Notes under the pieces: generated by a model | Told to the model about the DNA's origin: nothing | The model's input: the letters and a program-made list of their open reading frames with translations, nothing else | Databases searched by the model: none | Origin: Ravibacter sp964559125 | GTDB taxonomy: Bacteria > Bacteroidota > Bacteroidia > Cytophagales > Spirosomataceae | Direction of reading: 5' to 3' | Assembly (NCBI GenBank): GCA_964559125.1 | Contig: CAZLGW010000001.1 | Coordinates: forward strand, 1-64,000 | Length of the DNA: 64,000 nt | Position numbers and translations under genes: made by a program | Shown here: positions 8,710 through 16,425 of the stretch, piece by piece | How positions within the stretch are numbered: position 1 is the stretch's first letter | Layout of the letters: the number at the start of each line of letters is the position of its first letter

Positions 8710-9831
8710 TCATTTGCAGCCCTCCGCCGTAATGATGATCCGCGCGTCGACCACCTTGTGGGTAGCCGATATCGATTTGCAGATGATATCCAGCTTTTCT
8801 TCAAAAGATTCTTCGGAAAGCGATGCAGTCAGCTGGCAGTTGCTCAACGCTACCGCATCGTATACGATTTCGATCCCGTAAGCTTGCTGCAGGTCGGAGA
8901 AAACCTTACCCGCCGGTGTTTCGTTATACACGAAAGACGGAAGTGCCTTTTTTTCGGGAATGACCACCTCTGGGTCCGGAACCAGCGATTTGCTGAACAA
9001 CTCTGCCGTCTTTAAAAATACGGCCTGCTGGTTAGGTATAAGGACCAGCTCCTGCTGCATGTCTTTTTTACCCTCTTTCCTTGCCAGGGCTTCATTGCGG
9101 TACACCGATACTTTCCCGGTAGCTACCCTGACGGTAATGTCGCGGTCATTTTCGAAGGCGGTTATCGTAAAACGTGTACCAAGTACTTTGGTCACGATCT
9201 CGTTTGCATATACAAGAAAAGGTGCAGCCGGATTCCTGGTGACGTCGAATTCAGCCCCACCGGAAAGGTAGACTGTCCTTTCGGTTGTTCCGTATGATTG
9301 ACCGAAGCTGATGCGGCTACCGGGCGATAAGCTGACGCGGGTACTGTCGGGAAGAAGAATATCCATAGGATCGCTACCAGTATTGATCTTCTCGTCAAGC
9401 ATACCGCTATGGTTTTCGGTAAGCTGCCGGTAGCGATCGGTCTCCGGATAGTTTTTGTTGAACACAGCCCACCCGGTGATAAGCAGCGCGACTGTTGCGG
9501 CCACGCCGGCATAGCTTATCCACCTTCGGGGCAGTGGCCGGGCAGCAGGTCCTTTTTCCGGGGTAAGCAGAGCGTTGGTTTCAAGGATTCTACGGAGAAG
9601 CTGGTTTTCCGCTTCTTCCGAGAGATAAGTGCGTGCATAGTCGCTTAATCCCAGCCGTACTGCTTCCAGGAGTTTCGAAGCCTGCTCCCATTCTTCCTTT
9701 TTATGCGGATGTGCCTTCAGCCAGGTGTTCCACCGAAGGCTTGATACTTCGGTCGGGAACAGGTGATGCCGGAGAAAATCATCATCCGAGACAAAATCTG
9801 AAATACCGTAATTTTCGTAGTTCGCTTCCAA
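8710..9831 (-). CDS. FecR family anti-sigma factor
   Basis: A 373-residue inner-membrane anti-sigma regulator. It has an N-terminal cytoplasmic part (1-103), one membrane helix at about 104-124 (YAGVAATVALLITGWAVF), a periplasmic FecR domain with LPDSTRVSLSPGSRISFG and VLGTRFTITAF, and a C-terminal DUF4974 domain (LQQAYGIEIVYD). It would hold the ECF sigma factor encoded just upstream and receive the signal from the STN domain of SusC downstream. The start is odd: the only usable codon is TTG at 9831, because a stop lies three codons upstream and no ATG follows before conserved sequence. Weak initiation would keep anti-sigma levels low relative to sigma. Confidence 0.92.
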   Translation of the reverse strand: MEANYENYGISDFVSDDDFLRHHLFPTEVSSLRWNTWLKAHPHKKEEWEQASKLLEAVRLGLSDYARTYLSEEAENQLLRRILETNALLTPEKGPAARPLPRRWISYAGVAATVALLITGWAVFNKNYPETDRYRQLTENHSGMLDEKINTGSDPMDILLPDSTRVSLSPGSRISFGQSYGTTERTVYLSGGAEFDVTRNPAAPFLVYANEIVTKVLGTRFTITAFENDRDITVRVATGKVSVYRNEALARKEGKKDMQQELVLIPNQQAVFLKTAELFSKSLVPDPEVVIPEKKALPSFVYNETPAGKVFSDLQQAYGIEIVYDAVALSNCQLTASLSEESFEEKLDIICKSISATHKVVDARIIITAEGCK

Positions 9832-9898
9832 AATGAGCTATGTTTTACCGTAGATGACGAAATGCCGGTAATCATACTCACTAATTTTTATGAAGTTG

Positions 9899-10453
9899 TT
9901 ACGTCAGCCACTTCCGCAATTTATCTACAGCCCGGAATACCAGGTTCTGGGCCGACTGGCGGTTGACGGAAAGCATATCGGCGATCTGGCCGTAATCGAG
10001 ATTTTCCACGAACCGTAGCCTGAGCGCTTCCTGCTGGCGGTGCGGGAGTTGTATGATCAGTTTCCTGACCAGCGCCTCATTATTTTCCGACGATTCTTTT
10101 TCCAGGAATATCTCTTCCGCCGAAGGCTCTGGCCACAAATCGTCGAAATCATCCTGGGCGAGTGGTTGTGAAGGCCGTTCCTTGCGTTTCAGGAGGTGAA
10201 GGATCCGGTTTTTGAGCGATCTCAGAAGATAATGCCGTACGTTATCGGGGACGGTGAGCCTTTCCCGCTTGAACCAGATTTCTGTAAAAACATCATGAAT
10301 GCAGTCAAGGACGAAGGCTTCAGAAACCGGTACAAGGCTCATGCCGTAGCGGTACATGGACTTGATGTGACGTTTGTAGAGAACGGTATAGGCTTCCTCT
10401 TCGCCCTCCTGGAAGGCGATCCACAGTTCCTGCTCGCTGGGTGTCCCGTTCAT
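9899..10453 (-). CDS. ECF RNA polymerase sigma factor (FecI-like, Bacteroidota type)
   Basis: A 184-residue sigma-70 family factor with only regions 2 and 4. Region 2 includes YKRHIKSMYRYGMSLV and DCIHDVFTEIWFKRERL. Region 4 includes LPHRQQEALRLRFVENLDYG, QIADMLSVNRQSAQNLVFRA and KLRKWL, the helix-turn-helix that reads the -35 element. It heads the row sigma, fecR, susC, susD, all on the minus strand, which is the usual set for an outer-membrane-signalled uptake locus. It probably drives transcription of that locus. It begins 45 bp after mrpG, so some read-through from the Mrp operon is possible. Confidence 0.93.
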   Translation of the reverse strand: MNGTPSEQELWIAFQEGEEEAYTVLYKRHIKSMYRYGMSLVPVSEAFVLDCIHDVFTEIWFKRERLTVPDNVRHYLLRSLKNRILHLLKRKERPSQPLAQDDFDDLWPEPSAEEIFLEKESSENNEALVRKLIIQLPHRQQEALRLRFVENLDYGQIADMLSVNRQSAQNLVFRAVDKLRKWLT

Positions 10454-10498
10454 CCAATGGGGGTTTTAGATTTCAATTTAAGAAAAATCCGCCATTGT

Positions 10499-10894
10499 TC
10501 AGAGTTCATCCTTCGGAGGAGTTCTTTCGGAAGGGTCATCGCCGTCGCTGGTCAGAGAGTGGGTTTTCCGGTCGTATTTGCCTTTCAGTTCATCCAGGAT
10601 AGTACCCTTCCAGAGCTTCATACCGGTGAAATAGGCGGTTCTCCCTATCATGTGCCCCGAAACGGGCGCTGTAATGAGGAGGAAAAAAATGATCGCGGTG
10701 ACTTTGGCCGTAACCGAAAATTCGAGGAAGTAAAGCGCAGTTCCGCCCATAATAAACCCCAGGCCGAGCGTGGCGGCCTTTATGGTGACTGACAGCCTCA
10801 AAAAAAAGTCGGGCATACGGATAATGCCGACCGCTGCAATCAATATGAACAGGGTCCCGACAGAAGTCATTGCCATAATAATAATTTCCATCAT
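10499..10894 (-). CDS. mrpG: Mrp antiporter subunit G
   Basis: A 131-residue small membrane subunit of the multi-subunit cation/proton antiporter (PhaG/MnhG/MrpG family). Three predicted membrane helices are visible: IIIMAMTSVGTLFILIAAVG, then ATLGLGFIMGGTALYFLEF, then AIIFFLLITAPVSGHMIGR. The last contains the family's conserved T-A-P-x-x-x-H segment. The tail after about residue 95 is charged and cytoplasmic. Its start overlaps the end of mrpF by 4 nt (ATGA type), so the two are translationally coupled. It is the last gene of the operon. Confidence 0.9.
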   Translation of the reverse strand: MMEIIIMAMTSVGTLFILIAAVGIIRMPDFFLRLSVTIKAATLGLGFIMGGTALYFLEFSVTAKVTAIIFFLLITAPVSGHMIGRTAYFTGMKLWKGTILDELKGKYDRKTHSLTSDGDDPSERTPPKDEL

Positions 10895-11160
10895 TGTTTT
10901 CCTCGTTGCTCCAGGTAATATGAAAATGCTATGCTTCCCAGGAAGGCGATCAGGGCAAGGATCATTGCAACATCGAGAAAAGCCGAATGGTCTGTCACGA
11001 TACTGTAGATCGCGATGATCCCGATACCTATATTGATCAGGAAATCCAGGCTCACTACCCTGTCGAGGGTATAGGGACCTCTTAGAAATCGTATAAAGAC
11101 CAATATGGCCGATATCGACAAAACAGGCAGTATCCCAAAAAGCAGATAGTTGGTTAGCAT
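10891..11160 (-). CDS. mrpF: Mrp antiporter subunit F
   Basis: An 89-residue membrane protein of the MrpF/PhaF family with three hydrophobic helices. The family mark is the segment after the first helix, FIRFLRGPYTLDRVVSLD, followed by LINIGIGIIAIYSI. MrpF is a small structural subunit of the Mrp complex and is needed for its assembly or activity. It overlaps mrpE by one nucleotide and mrpG by four, the tight packing expected of subunits made in fixed ratio. Confidence 0.9.
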   Translation of the reverse strand: MLTNYLLFGILPVLSISAILVFIRFLRGPYTLDRVVSLDFLINIGIGIIAIYSIVTDHSAFLDVAMILALIAFLGSIAFSYYLEQRGKQ

Positions 11161-11636
11161 TATCTTAAAATCTCTAAAAGGCGATTTTCTATTTTCTCTT
11201 TGGTACGGCGGACAAACTTATCCCGGTCTTTCAGGTACATGACGTGGATGTACAACACCGTATTGTCGGCGCTGACATCGAGAATGAGCGTACCCGGCGT
11301 AAGGGATATGATGTTTGAGAGCATGGTGATCTCGAATTCGTTTCTTGCCGAGAGCGGGTATTTGACGATACCAGGCTTCATGAAAAATTTCGGGGTGATG
11401 AGATCATAGGCTACCTGCAGGTTGGCCTTGATCATTTCATAAAGAAAATACAGCAGGAAACCGATAATTTTCGGGACCCGGACAAAGTACCTGACATCGC
11501 CGTCATTCTTCTCCTTAATATAAAGGATAAAAAAGCCGAGGGCAAAACCAAACCAGAAATTGACGAAGCTGAGGTCGCCTGTGAGCGCGACCCATACGAA
11601 CGTCAGCATCAGATTGAGCATAAACTGCCTTATCAT
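11160..11636 (-). CDS. mrpE: Mrp antiporter subunit E
   Basis: A 158-residue MrpE/PhaE subunit. The N-terminal half carries two or three membrane helices (LMLTFVWVALTGDLSFVNFW and FALGFFILYI). The C-terminal half is a cytoplasmic domain with the family segment MLSNIISLTPGTLILDVS and LYIHVMYL. Together with A-D and F-G it forms the Mrp complex, which exports Na+ (sometimes Li+ or K+) in exchange for protons. It begins 4 bp after mrpD. Confidence 0.9.
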   Translation of the reverse strand: MIRQFMLNLMLTFVWVALTGDLSFVNFWFGFALGFFILYIKEKNDGDVRYFVRVPKIIGFLLYFLYEMIKANLQVAYDLITPKFFMKPGIVKYPLSARNEFEITMLSNIISLTPGTLILDVSADNTVLYIHVMYLKDRDKFVRRTKEKIENRLLEILR

Positions 11637-11640
11637 ACTC

Positions 11641-13143
11641 CTATTTGTTTAGTACCGCATCCAGATAATACCCTGTATCTATCATATTGGTTGCGATCCG
11701 GTTTGAAATGATCATGATATTTTCGGCTCCCAGCCCGATATAGAGCGAGACCAGGGCCAGGCCGACAACCGGCACTATCAATAACGTCTGCTTGAAAAAG
11801 GGCAGCTCGGTAAATTCGTTCGTTTCTTCAGGCCGTTTGGGGAGATCTTTCCAGAATACCTCCGACCACATCTTGGCAATTATATAGAGCGTGAAAAAGC
11901 TTGCCAGTATGAAGGCCGCCAATAGTACATACGACCGCTGATCGAGACTGGATTGAAACAACCCTATCTTAGGCCAGAAGCCGGACAAAGGCGGAATCCC
12001 CACCATTGAAAAAAATATAACGGCCATTAGCAGCGAAAGCTTGGGGTATTCTTCATAAAGCCCTCCCAGCCTCCTGATATCGGTACTTCCCCTTATTTTG
12101 TGGATGATCCCGGTAGCCAGGAAAAGATTGGTCTTGACAATAATGTCGTGTATCAGGTAGAAGACCACAGAGGCCAGCGCCACATGCGTGTGCAGCCCCA
12201 GCCCGCCTATCATGAATCCTATATGGCAGATAATAAGATAGGAAAACATCCTCCTGATACTGGTTTTGTTGAGGGCCCCCATTGCACCCGTAAACAGGGT
12301 CATGATCGCACAGGCTATCAGCACGTGCTGGGTAAAAGTGTCGGGTACGAAAATCAGGGTAAAAGTCCTCATCATAGCATAGACGCCCATTTTGGTCAGC
12401 AACCCGCCGAAGGTAGCGGCGATAGCCGAAGGCGGCGTATGATAAGATGAAGGCAGCCAGAAATACAGGGGAAACACTGCTGATTTGATACCGAAGCCAA
12501 TGAAAAAGAGAAGGGCGGTTACGCTCACAAGCTCTTTTTTCTCGATCTGCGCTACCTTCAGGGAAAGGTCGGCCATGTTCAGGGTTCCTGTCAGCCCGTA
12601 AAGGATCGCTATAGCCGTAAGGAAAACCGTAGACGCCAGCATGTTCATGGCTACATACTTGATGGCGCCTTCCATCTGCGGCTTTTTTCCCGCAAGCGTC
12701 ATCAGTACGAAAGACGAAATGATTACTATTTCAAACCATACATAAAGGTTGAAAATATCGCCGGTGAGAAAGGCGCCGTTCAGCCCCATCATGAGAAAGT
12801 GCGAAATGGCGAAATAACCGAACTGCATCCGGGCTTTGGTGACGCTTACAGTAGAGAAAATCCCGACCGCCAGTCCTGCAATCGCCGTCAGGACCACGAA
12901 AGTGGCGCTGAATGTATCTGAAACAAAGGTAATTCCGAAAGGGGCCTTCCACCCGCCGGCCTGCATGGTCAGGATCCCGGCTTTCCAGGTTTTACTGAAA
13001 AGATGGAAGCTCAGGATGAGCACCATAAAATGCCCGAATAAGCTGATTACCCGCTGTAAATTGATATGGCTCCAGGCAAAAATGAGAAGGATTGCCGTGA
13101 GCAGGTGAGTGAAAATGGGTAATATGAGAAAATTATCGGTCAT
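11641..13143 (-). CDS. mrpD: Mrp antiporter subunit D (NuoM/N-like)
   Basis: A 500-residue polytopic protein homologous to the antiporter-like subunits of complex I. About 14 helices are expected. The proton-antiporter core is plain in FIGFGIKSAVFPLYFWLPSS, followed by a conserved lysine in GGLLTKMGVYAMMRTFTLIF, and a second conserved region starts GALNKTSIRRMFSYLIICHI. These buried lysines and acids carry protons in the family. Its start overlaps the mrpC stop by 4 nt. Length is normal for MrpD. Confidence 0.93.
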   Translation of the reverse strand: MTDNFLILPIFTHLLTAILLIFAWSHINLQRVISLFGHFMVLILSFHLFSKTWKAGILTMQAGGWKAPFGITFVSDTFSATFVVLTAIAGLAVGIFSTVSVTKARMQFGYFAISHFLMMGLNGAFLTGDIFNLYVWFEIVIISSFVLMTLAGKKPQMEGAIKYVAMNMLASTVFLTAIAILYGLTGTLNMADLSLKVAQIEKKELVSVTALLFFIGFGIKSAVFPLYFWLPSSYHTPPSAIAATFGGLLTKMGVYAMMRTFTLIFVPDTFTQHVLIACAIMTLFTGAMGALNKTSIRRMFSYLIICHIGFMIGGLGLHTHVALASVVFYLIHDIIVKTNLFLATGIIHKIRGSTDIRRLGGLYEEYPKLSLLMAVIFFSMVGIPPLSGFWPKIGLFQSSLDQRSYVLLAAFILASFFTLYIIAKMWSEVFWKDLPKRPEETNEFTELPFFKQTLLIVPVVGLALVSLYIGLGAENIMIISNRIATNMIDTGYYLDAVLNK

Positions 13144-13493
13144 ATATCGATTTCGTGGGTGTTCAGTGTGTCCAGGTTATCGGATCTCGTCATCTGGTAA
13201 ACCCTTTTCAGCAGAATAATGGCAAAGGCCTGCAGGCCGAAGCTGATAACGATGGCCGTAAGGATAAGCGACTGCGGCACGGGGTCTGCATACATCTGCG
13301 TGAAAATGCTCGCATCCCTGGGAATAATAGGTGGTTGTCCTTTTGCAATATCACCCATGAGGAATATGAGGATATTAGCGCCGTTGCCCAGCAGGATAAG
13401 CCCCAGAAGCAGCTTTACCATGCTTTTCCGGAGCATGAGATAGATGCCGCACGAATAGAGAAGCCCGATCAGGAAAATCAGAAGGTATTCCAT
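13140..13493 (-). CDS. mrpC: Mrp antiporter subunit C (NuoK-like)
   Basis: A 117-residue subunit related to NuoK of complex I, with three membrane helices. Recognisable features are YLMLRKSMVKLLLGLILLGN then GANILIF, and a late helix PQSLILTAIVISFGLQAFAI. It overlaps mrpB by one nucleotide (TGATG) and mrpD by four (ATGA), so translation of B, C and D is coupled. It contributes to the membrane arm through which protons move. Confidence 0.92.
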   Translation of the reverse strand: MEYLLIFLIGLLYSCGIYLMLRKSMVKLLLGLILLGNGANILIFLMGDIAKGQPPIIPRDASIFTQMYADPVPQSLILTAIVISFGLQAFAIILLKRVYQMTRSDNLDTLNTHEIDI

Positions 13494-13918
13494 CAGTTTG
13501 GTTGCTGGTCAATAGATTCCGAAATAGTGAACAGTATGGTAAGCGTGACGCCGATCACGACAATGAAAACGCCGATGTCAAAAAAGAGAGCTGATCCTAC
13601 CAGCCCTATGACGGGAAGCGGTTCCGACGACCAGACGCCCGTCATGTATGCCTTTCCTCCGAACATTGGTAACACACCGCTCATAAAAGACAGCAGCAAT
13701 CCTACCGGGATAAAGGATTTAGGCGGATATTTCAGCAGCTTTTGGGTCCTCTCGAGTCCGTAGGCGAAAGAGTGCAGCACGAAAGCGATGGAAGCCACCA
13801 GCCCGCCAACAAAGCCCCCGCCCGACTCATAGTGGCCGCGCAGCAGGATGAACACTGAAAATAACAGTAGCAAAGGGAGCAGGTAGTTGGTTGCGGTTTT
13901 TAGTATTGTCGATTGCAT
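13493..13918 (-). CDS. mrpB: Mrp antiporter subunit B
   Basis: A 141-residue MrpB/MnhB subunit with four hydrophobic helices. The family's mark is near the N-terminus: LLRGHYESGGGFVGGLVAS. A later helix, ALFFDIGVFIVVIGVTLTIL, is also typical. It is a separate gene here; in some bacteria MrpB is fused to MrpA, so this is the seven-gene (group 1) form. The gap to mrpA is 12 bp. Confidence 0.92.
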   Translation of the reverse strand: MQSTILKTATNYLLPLLLLFSVFILLRGHYESGGGFVGGLVASIAFVLHSFAYGLERTQKLLKYPPKSFIPVGLLLSFMSGVLPMFGGKAYMTGVWSSEPLPVIGLVGSALFFDIGVFIVVIGVTLTILFTISESIDQQPN

Positions 13919-13930
13919 CCTGTATCGTTT

Positions 13931-16249
13931 TTAGTCTTTGTCTGTCGGTTTTACATTGAGCTTGAGCAGGCTGTATACACCCAGTGCAGCGATAGTCAGC
14001 ACCATGATCTCCACCATGGTGTCAGCCCCCCGGAAGTCAACAAGAATGACGTTTACCACGTTTTTCCCTTTAGCCAGCAGGTAGGCATTATCTGCATAAA
14101 AGCGGCTGATCTCCTTGTTAGCGGGGGAAATCAGCGCCTGTAGAGTAATGAGCGAGATCAGCGTGCCGAAAGAAAGGGCGACCAGGCCGTCGCGTACTTT
14201 CATCTTCCGGTTTGAGTTGATCAGGAACTGGGGCAGGCGGTACAGCACGAGCACAAACAAAACTACCGTCAGTGTATCGATGGTAAACTGGGTCATGGCC
14301 AGGTCGGGCGCTCCGTAATAAACAAATATAAGACAGAGCGAATAGCCTATTATACTCATGCTTACGATAGCCGTCAGCCTGGAATTTGTAAAAACCGTAG
14401 TAATGGTTGCTACCACGGTGATCGCAAATACGACGAATTCAAAAAAGCGTATTTCTGTAAACTCGGATGTGTTCACCCTGAGATCTACAGTACTGAAAAA
14501 CCTGTAGCCTATCAGCCCGATCAGGAAAACCGTAATAGTAAGTACATAAGACCGGAGGTACCCGTTCTGGAGCATTTTTGTATAATGATAGGCAAAAAGG
14601 CGTGTCTTTTCACCCACCCATTCCGTCAGGTGCTGCGGAGAAAACCATTGCAGCCAGTACTGCGTGGCGGCCGACGAGGTAACGGGCCGGTAAAGGAAGT
14701 AAAGAGCGGCACCGGCCGCAATCGTACCAGCGCTGAGCAGTAGCGTGAGGTTGAAGCCGTGCCAGATTTTTAACGGCATTAAAATATAGGAACCGTATAT
14801 GGCGGCTGCCGCATGGCTGACCACAAGCTGATCGGGCACGTAAGGCAAAAGACCGAAGATTATTCCAAGCCCTCCCAGGATCAGCGGAGGTACCCACTGG
14901 AGCGGCGACAGCGAAGGATGATGGGGACCTTTCGACAGGTTTTCAGGGATTTTGCCAGTAAAAGGCCTTATTCCTGCAGTAAACCCTGCATAGAGAAGCA
15001 GTATATTGGTGGTCACGGCCAGGGGCGTCAGGCTGTAGCGGAAAAAATCCTGCGTGTGCAGGGTAGCTTCATAGATGAGGTCTTTTCCTATGAACCCGAA
15101 TGTGAGAGGTACACCGGCGTTAGACAAAGCTGCCAGTAAGCCTGCAAGGGCTACCAGGGGGAACCATTTTCTGAGTCCGCCCAGCTTATCGATGTCTCTC
15201 GTGCCCGTCTCATGATCGATGATCCCGGTAATGAGGAAGAGTCCGGCTTTGTAAAGGGCGTGGACCAGGATAAAAGTGGCGGCAGCGACAATAGCATAGC
15301 GCGTACCTATGCCGAGAAGGAATACCAGCAACCCTAGCGCAGAAATGGTGGAATAAGCCAGGACAGACTTCAGGTCTTTCTTGAAAATCGAATGTGTGGC
15401 GGCATAGATCATGGTAAAGCCACCCGTGATCATAAGGGTATTGTTCCAGAACAAATGATCGCCAAGTAAAGGCGAGAACCTGGCCAGCAGGTAGATCCCG
15501 GCTTTTACCATAGTCGCCGAATGAAGGTAGGCTGAAATGGGAGTAGGGGCTTTCATCGCTCCCGGGAGCCAGAAGTGAAAAGGGAACTGGGCCGATTTGG
15601 AGAATGAACCCACAAAAAGGAAAAACAGGATCAGCCCGTAAGCAGGCTGATTTTTCAGAAAACCCGGGGCCGACAGCATTTGTTCGATCGAGTAGGTCTG
15701 GGTGGCGATACCCATCAGCACGAAAGAGGCGAGCAGGAAAAAACCGCCGCACCCCGTAATAGCCAGTGCCATCAGGGCGCTTTTCCGCGACTCGGCGCTG
15801 TCGTTATTGAAGCCTATCAGGAAAAAAGAGCTGATACTTGTCAGTTCCCAGAAAATAAAAATCAAAAGCGTATTGTCGGCAAGCACCAGCCCGAGCATCG
15901 AGCCCATAAAAAGGCTCAGATAGGCATAGAACCTGTCGAGGAATTTATGGCCTTCCAGGTAAGAGGCTGCATAGAAATAGATGAGCGCTCCTATCCCGGT
16001 TATCAGCATTACGAAAAGCATGGACAGCCCGTCGAGCCGGAAGTCGAGATTGATACCCAGAGAGGGGATCCACCGGTAGCTGAAGGTGATGATTTCCCCT
16101 CTGCTGATGGCGGGAAAGAAATATAAAAAATAGTTGAAAATGGAGAGCGGCAGCAATCCGAGCAGGACTGACAGCCGTCCTCTGAATAGTTTCCCTGAAA
16201 AAGCCAATATTAAGGCTGCTATGAAGCCCGAAAGGACTGCCAGAATCAT
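13931..16249 (-). CDS. mrpA: Mrp antiporter subunit A (NuoL-like)
   Basis: A 772-residue large subunit and first gene of the mrpABCDEFG operon. The NuoL-like core has GSFSKSAQFPFHFWLPGAMK and AYLHSATMVKAGIYLLARF, which hold conserved proton-path lysines and the histidine, and KDLKSVLAYSTISALGLLV. After about residue 600 comes the MrpA-specific C-terminal region with YGAPDLAMTQFTIDTLTVVL and NVVNVILVDFRGADTMVEI. The whole complex supports Na+ and alkali tolerance and pH homeostasis. The operon probably starts in the 176-bp gap shared with the divergent sulfatase gene; no exact TAnnTTTG box was seen on this strand. Confidence 0.95.
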   Translation of the reverse strand: MILAVLSGFIAALILAFSGKLFRGRLSVLLGLLPLSIFNYFLYFFPAISRGEIITFSYRWIPSLGINLDFRLDGLSMLFVMLITGIGALIYFYAASYLEGHKFLDRFYAYLSLFMGSMLGLVLADNTLLIFIFWELTSISSFFLIGFNNDSAESRKSALMALAITGCGGFFLLASFVLMGIATQTYSIEQMLSAPGFLKNQPAYGLILFFLFVGSFSKSAQFPFHFWLPGAMKAPTPISAYLHSATMVKAGIYLLARFSPLLGDHLFWNNTLMITGGFTMIYAATHSIFKKDLKSVLAYSTISALGLLVFLLGIGTRYAIVAAATFILVHALYKAGLFLITGIIDHETGTRDIDKLGGLRKWFPLVALAGLLAALSNAGVPLTFGFIGKDLIYEATLHTQDFFRYSLTPLAVTTNILLLYAGFTAGIRPFTGKIPENLSKGPHHPSLSPLQWVPPLILGGLGIIFGLLPYVPDQLVVSHAAAAIYGSYILMPLKIWHGFNLTLLLSAGTIAAGAALYFLYRPVTSSAATQYWLQWFSPQHLTEWVGEKTRLFAYHYTKMLQNGYLRSYVLTITVFLIGLIGYRFFSTVDLRVNTSEFTEIRFFEFVVFAITVVATITTVFTNSRLTAIVSMSIIGYSLCLIFVYYGAPDLAMTQFTIDTLTVVLFVLVLYRLPQFLINSNRKMKVRDGLVALSFGTLISLITLQALISPANKEISRFYADNAYLLAKGKNVVNVILVDFRGADTMVEIMVLTIAALGVYSLLKLNVKPTDKD

Positions 16250-16321
16250 CCACTAAAAGTTTATTACCAGAAGCAAGAACGTAAAAATAATGATTTCCGG
16301 TCGGATGACCTAGCTTCGGCG

Positions 16322-16347
16322 CACTAAAAAAGTGCTATTTTTTAGTG
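16322..16347. repeat. AT-rich inverted repeat in divergent promoter region
   Basis: CACTAAAAAA and TTTTTTAGTG form a perfect 10-bp inverted repeat around GTGCTA. It lies between the divergent mrpA and sulfatase starts, 53 bp before the plus-strand -7 box. It could be an operator or a weak hairpin; its position between two gene starts argues against a terminator. Confidence 0.55.
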
Positions 16348-16399
16348 GTACGAGCATTCTCCGGATGTGCGTTTTCCGTCATTTTCAGGATTACATTAG

Positions 16400-16407
16400 T
16401 ATATTTG
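16400..16407 (+). promoter_or_regulatory. Bacteroidota -7 box (TATATTTG)
   Basis: An exact TAnnTTTG element 18 bp before the GTG start at 16426. No clear TTTG or TTG is seen 19-20 bp upstream, only a T-rich stretch near 16372. The predicted transcript would begin about 16413, giving a very short leader. Confidence 0.5.
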
Positions 16408-16425
16408 ACGTGTTAAATTTTTGTT

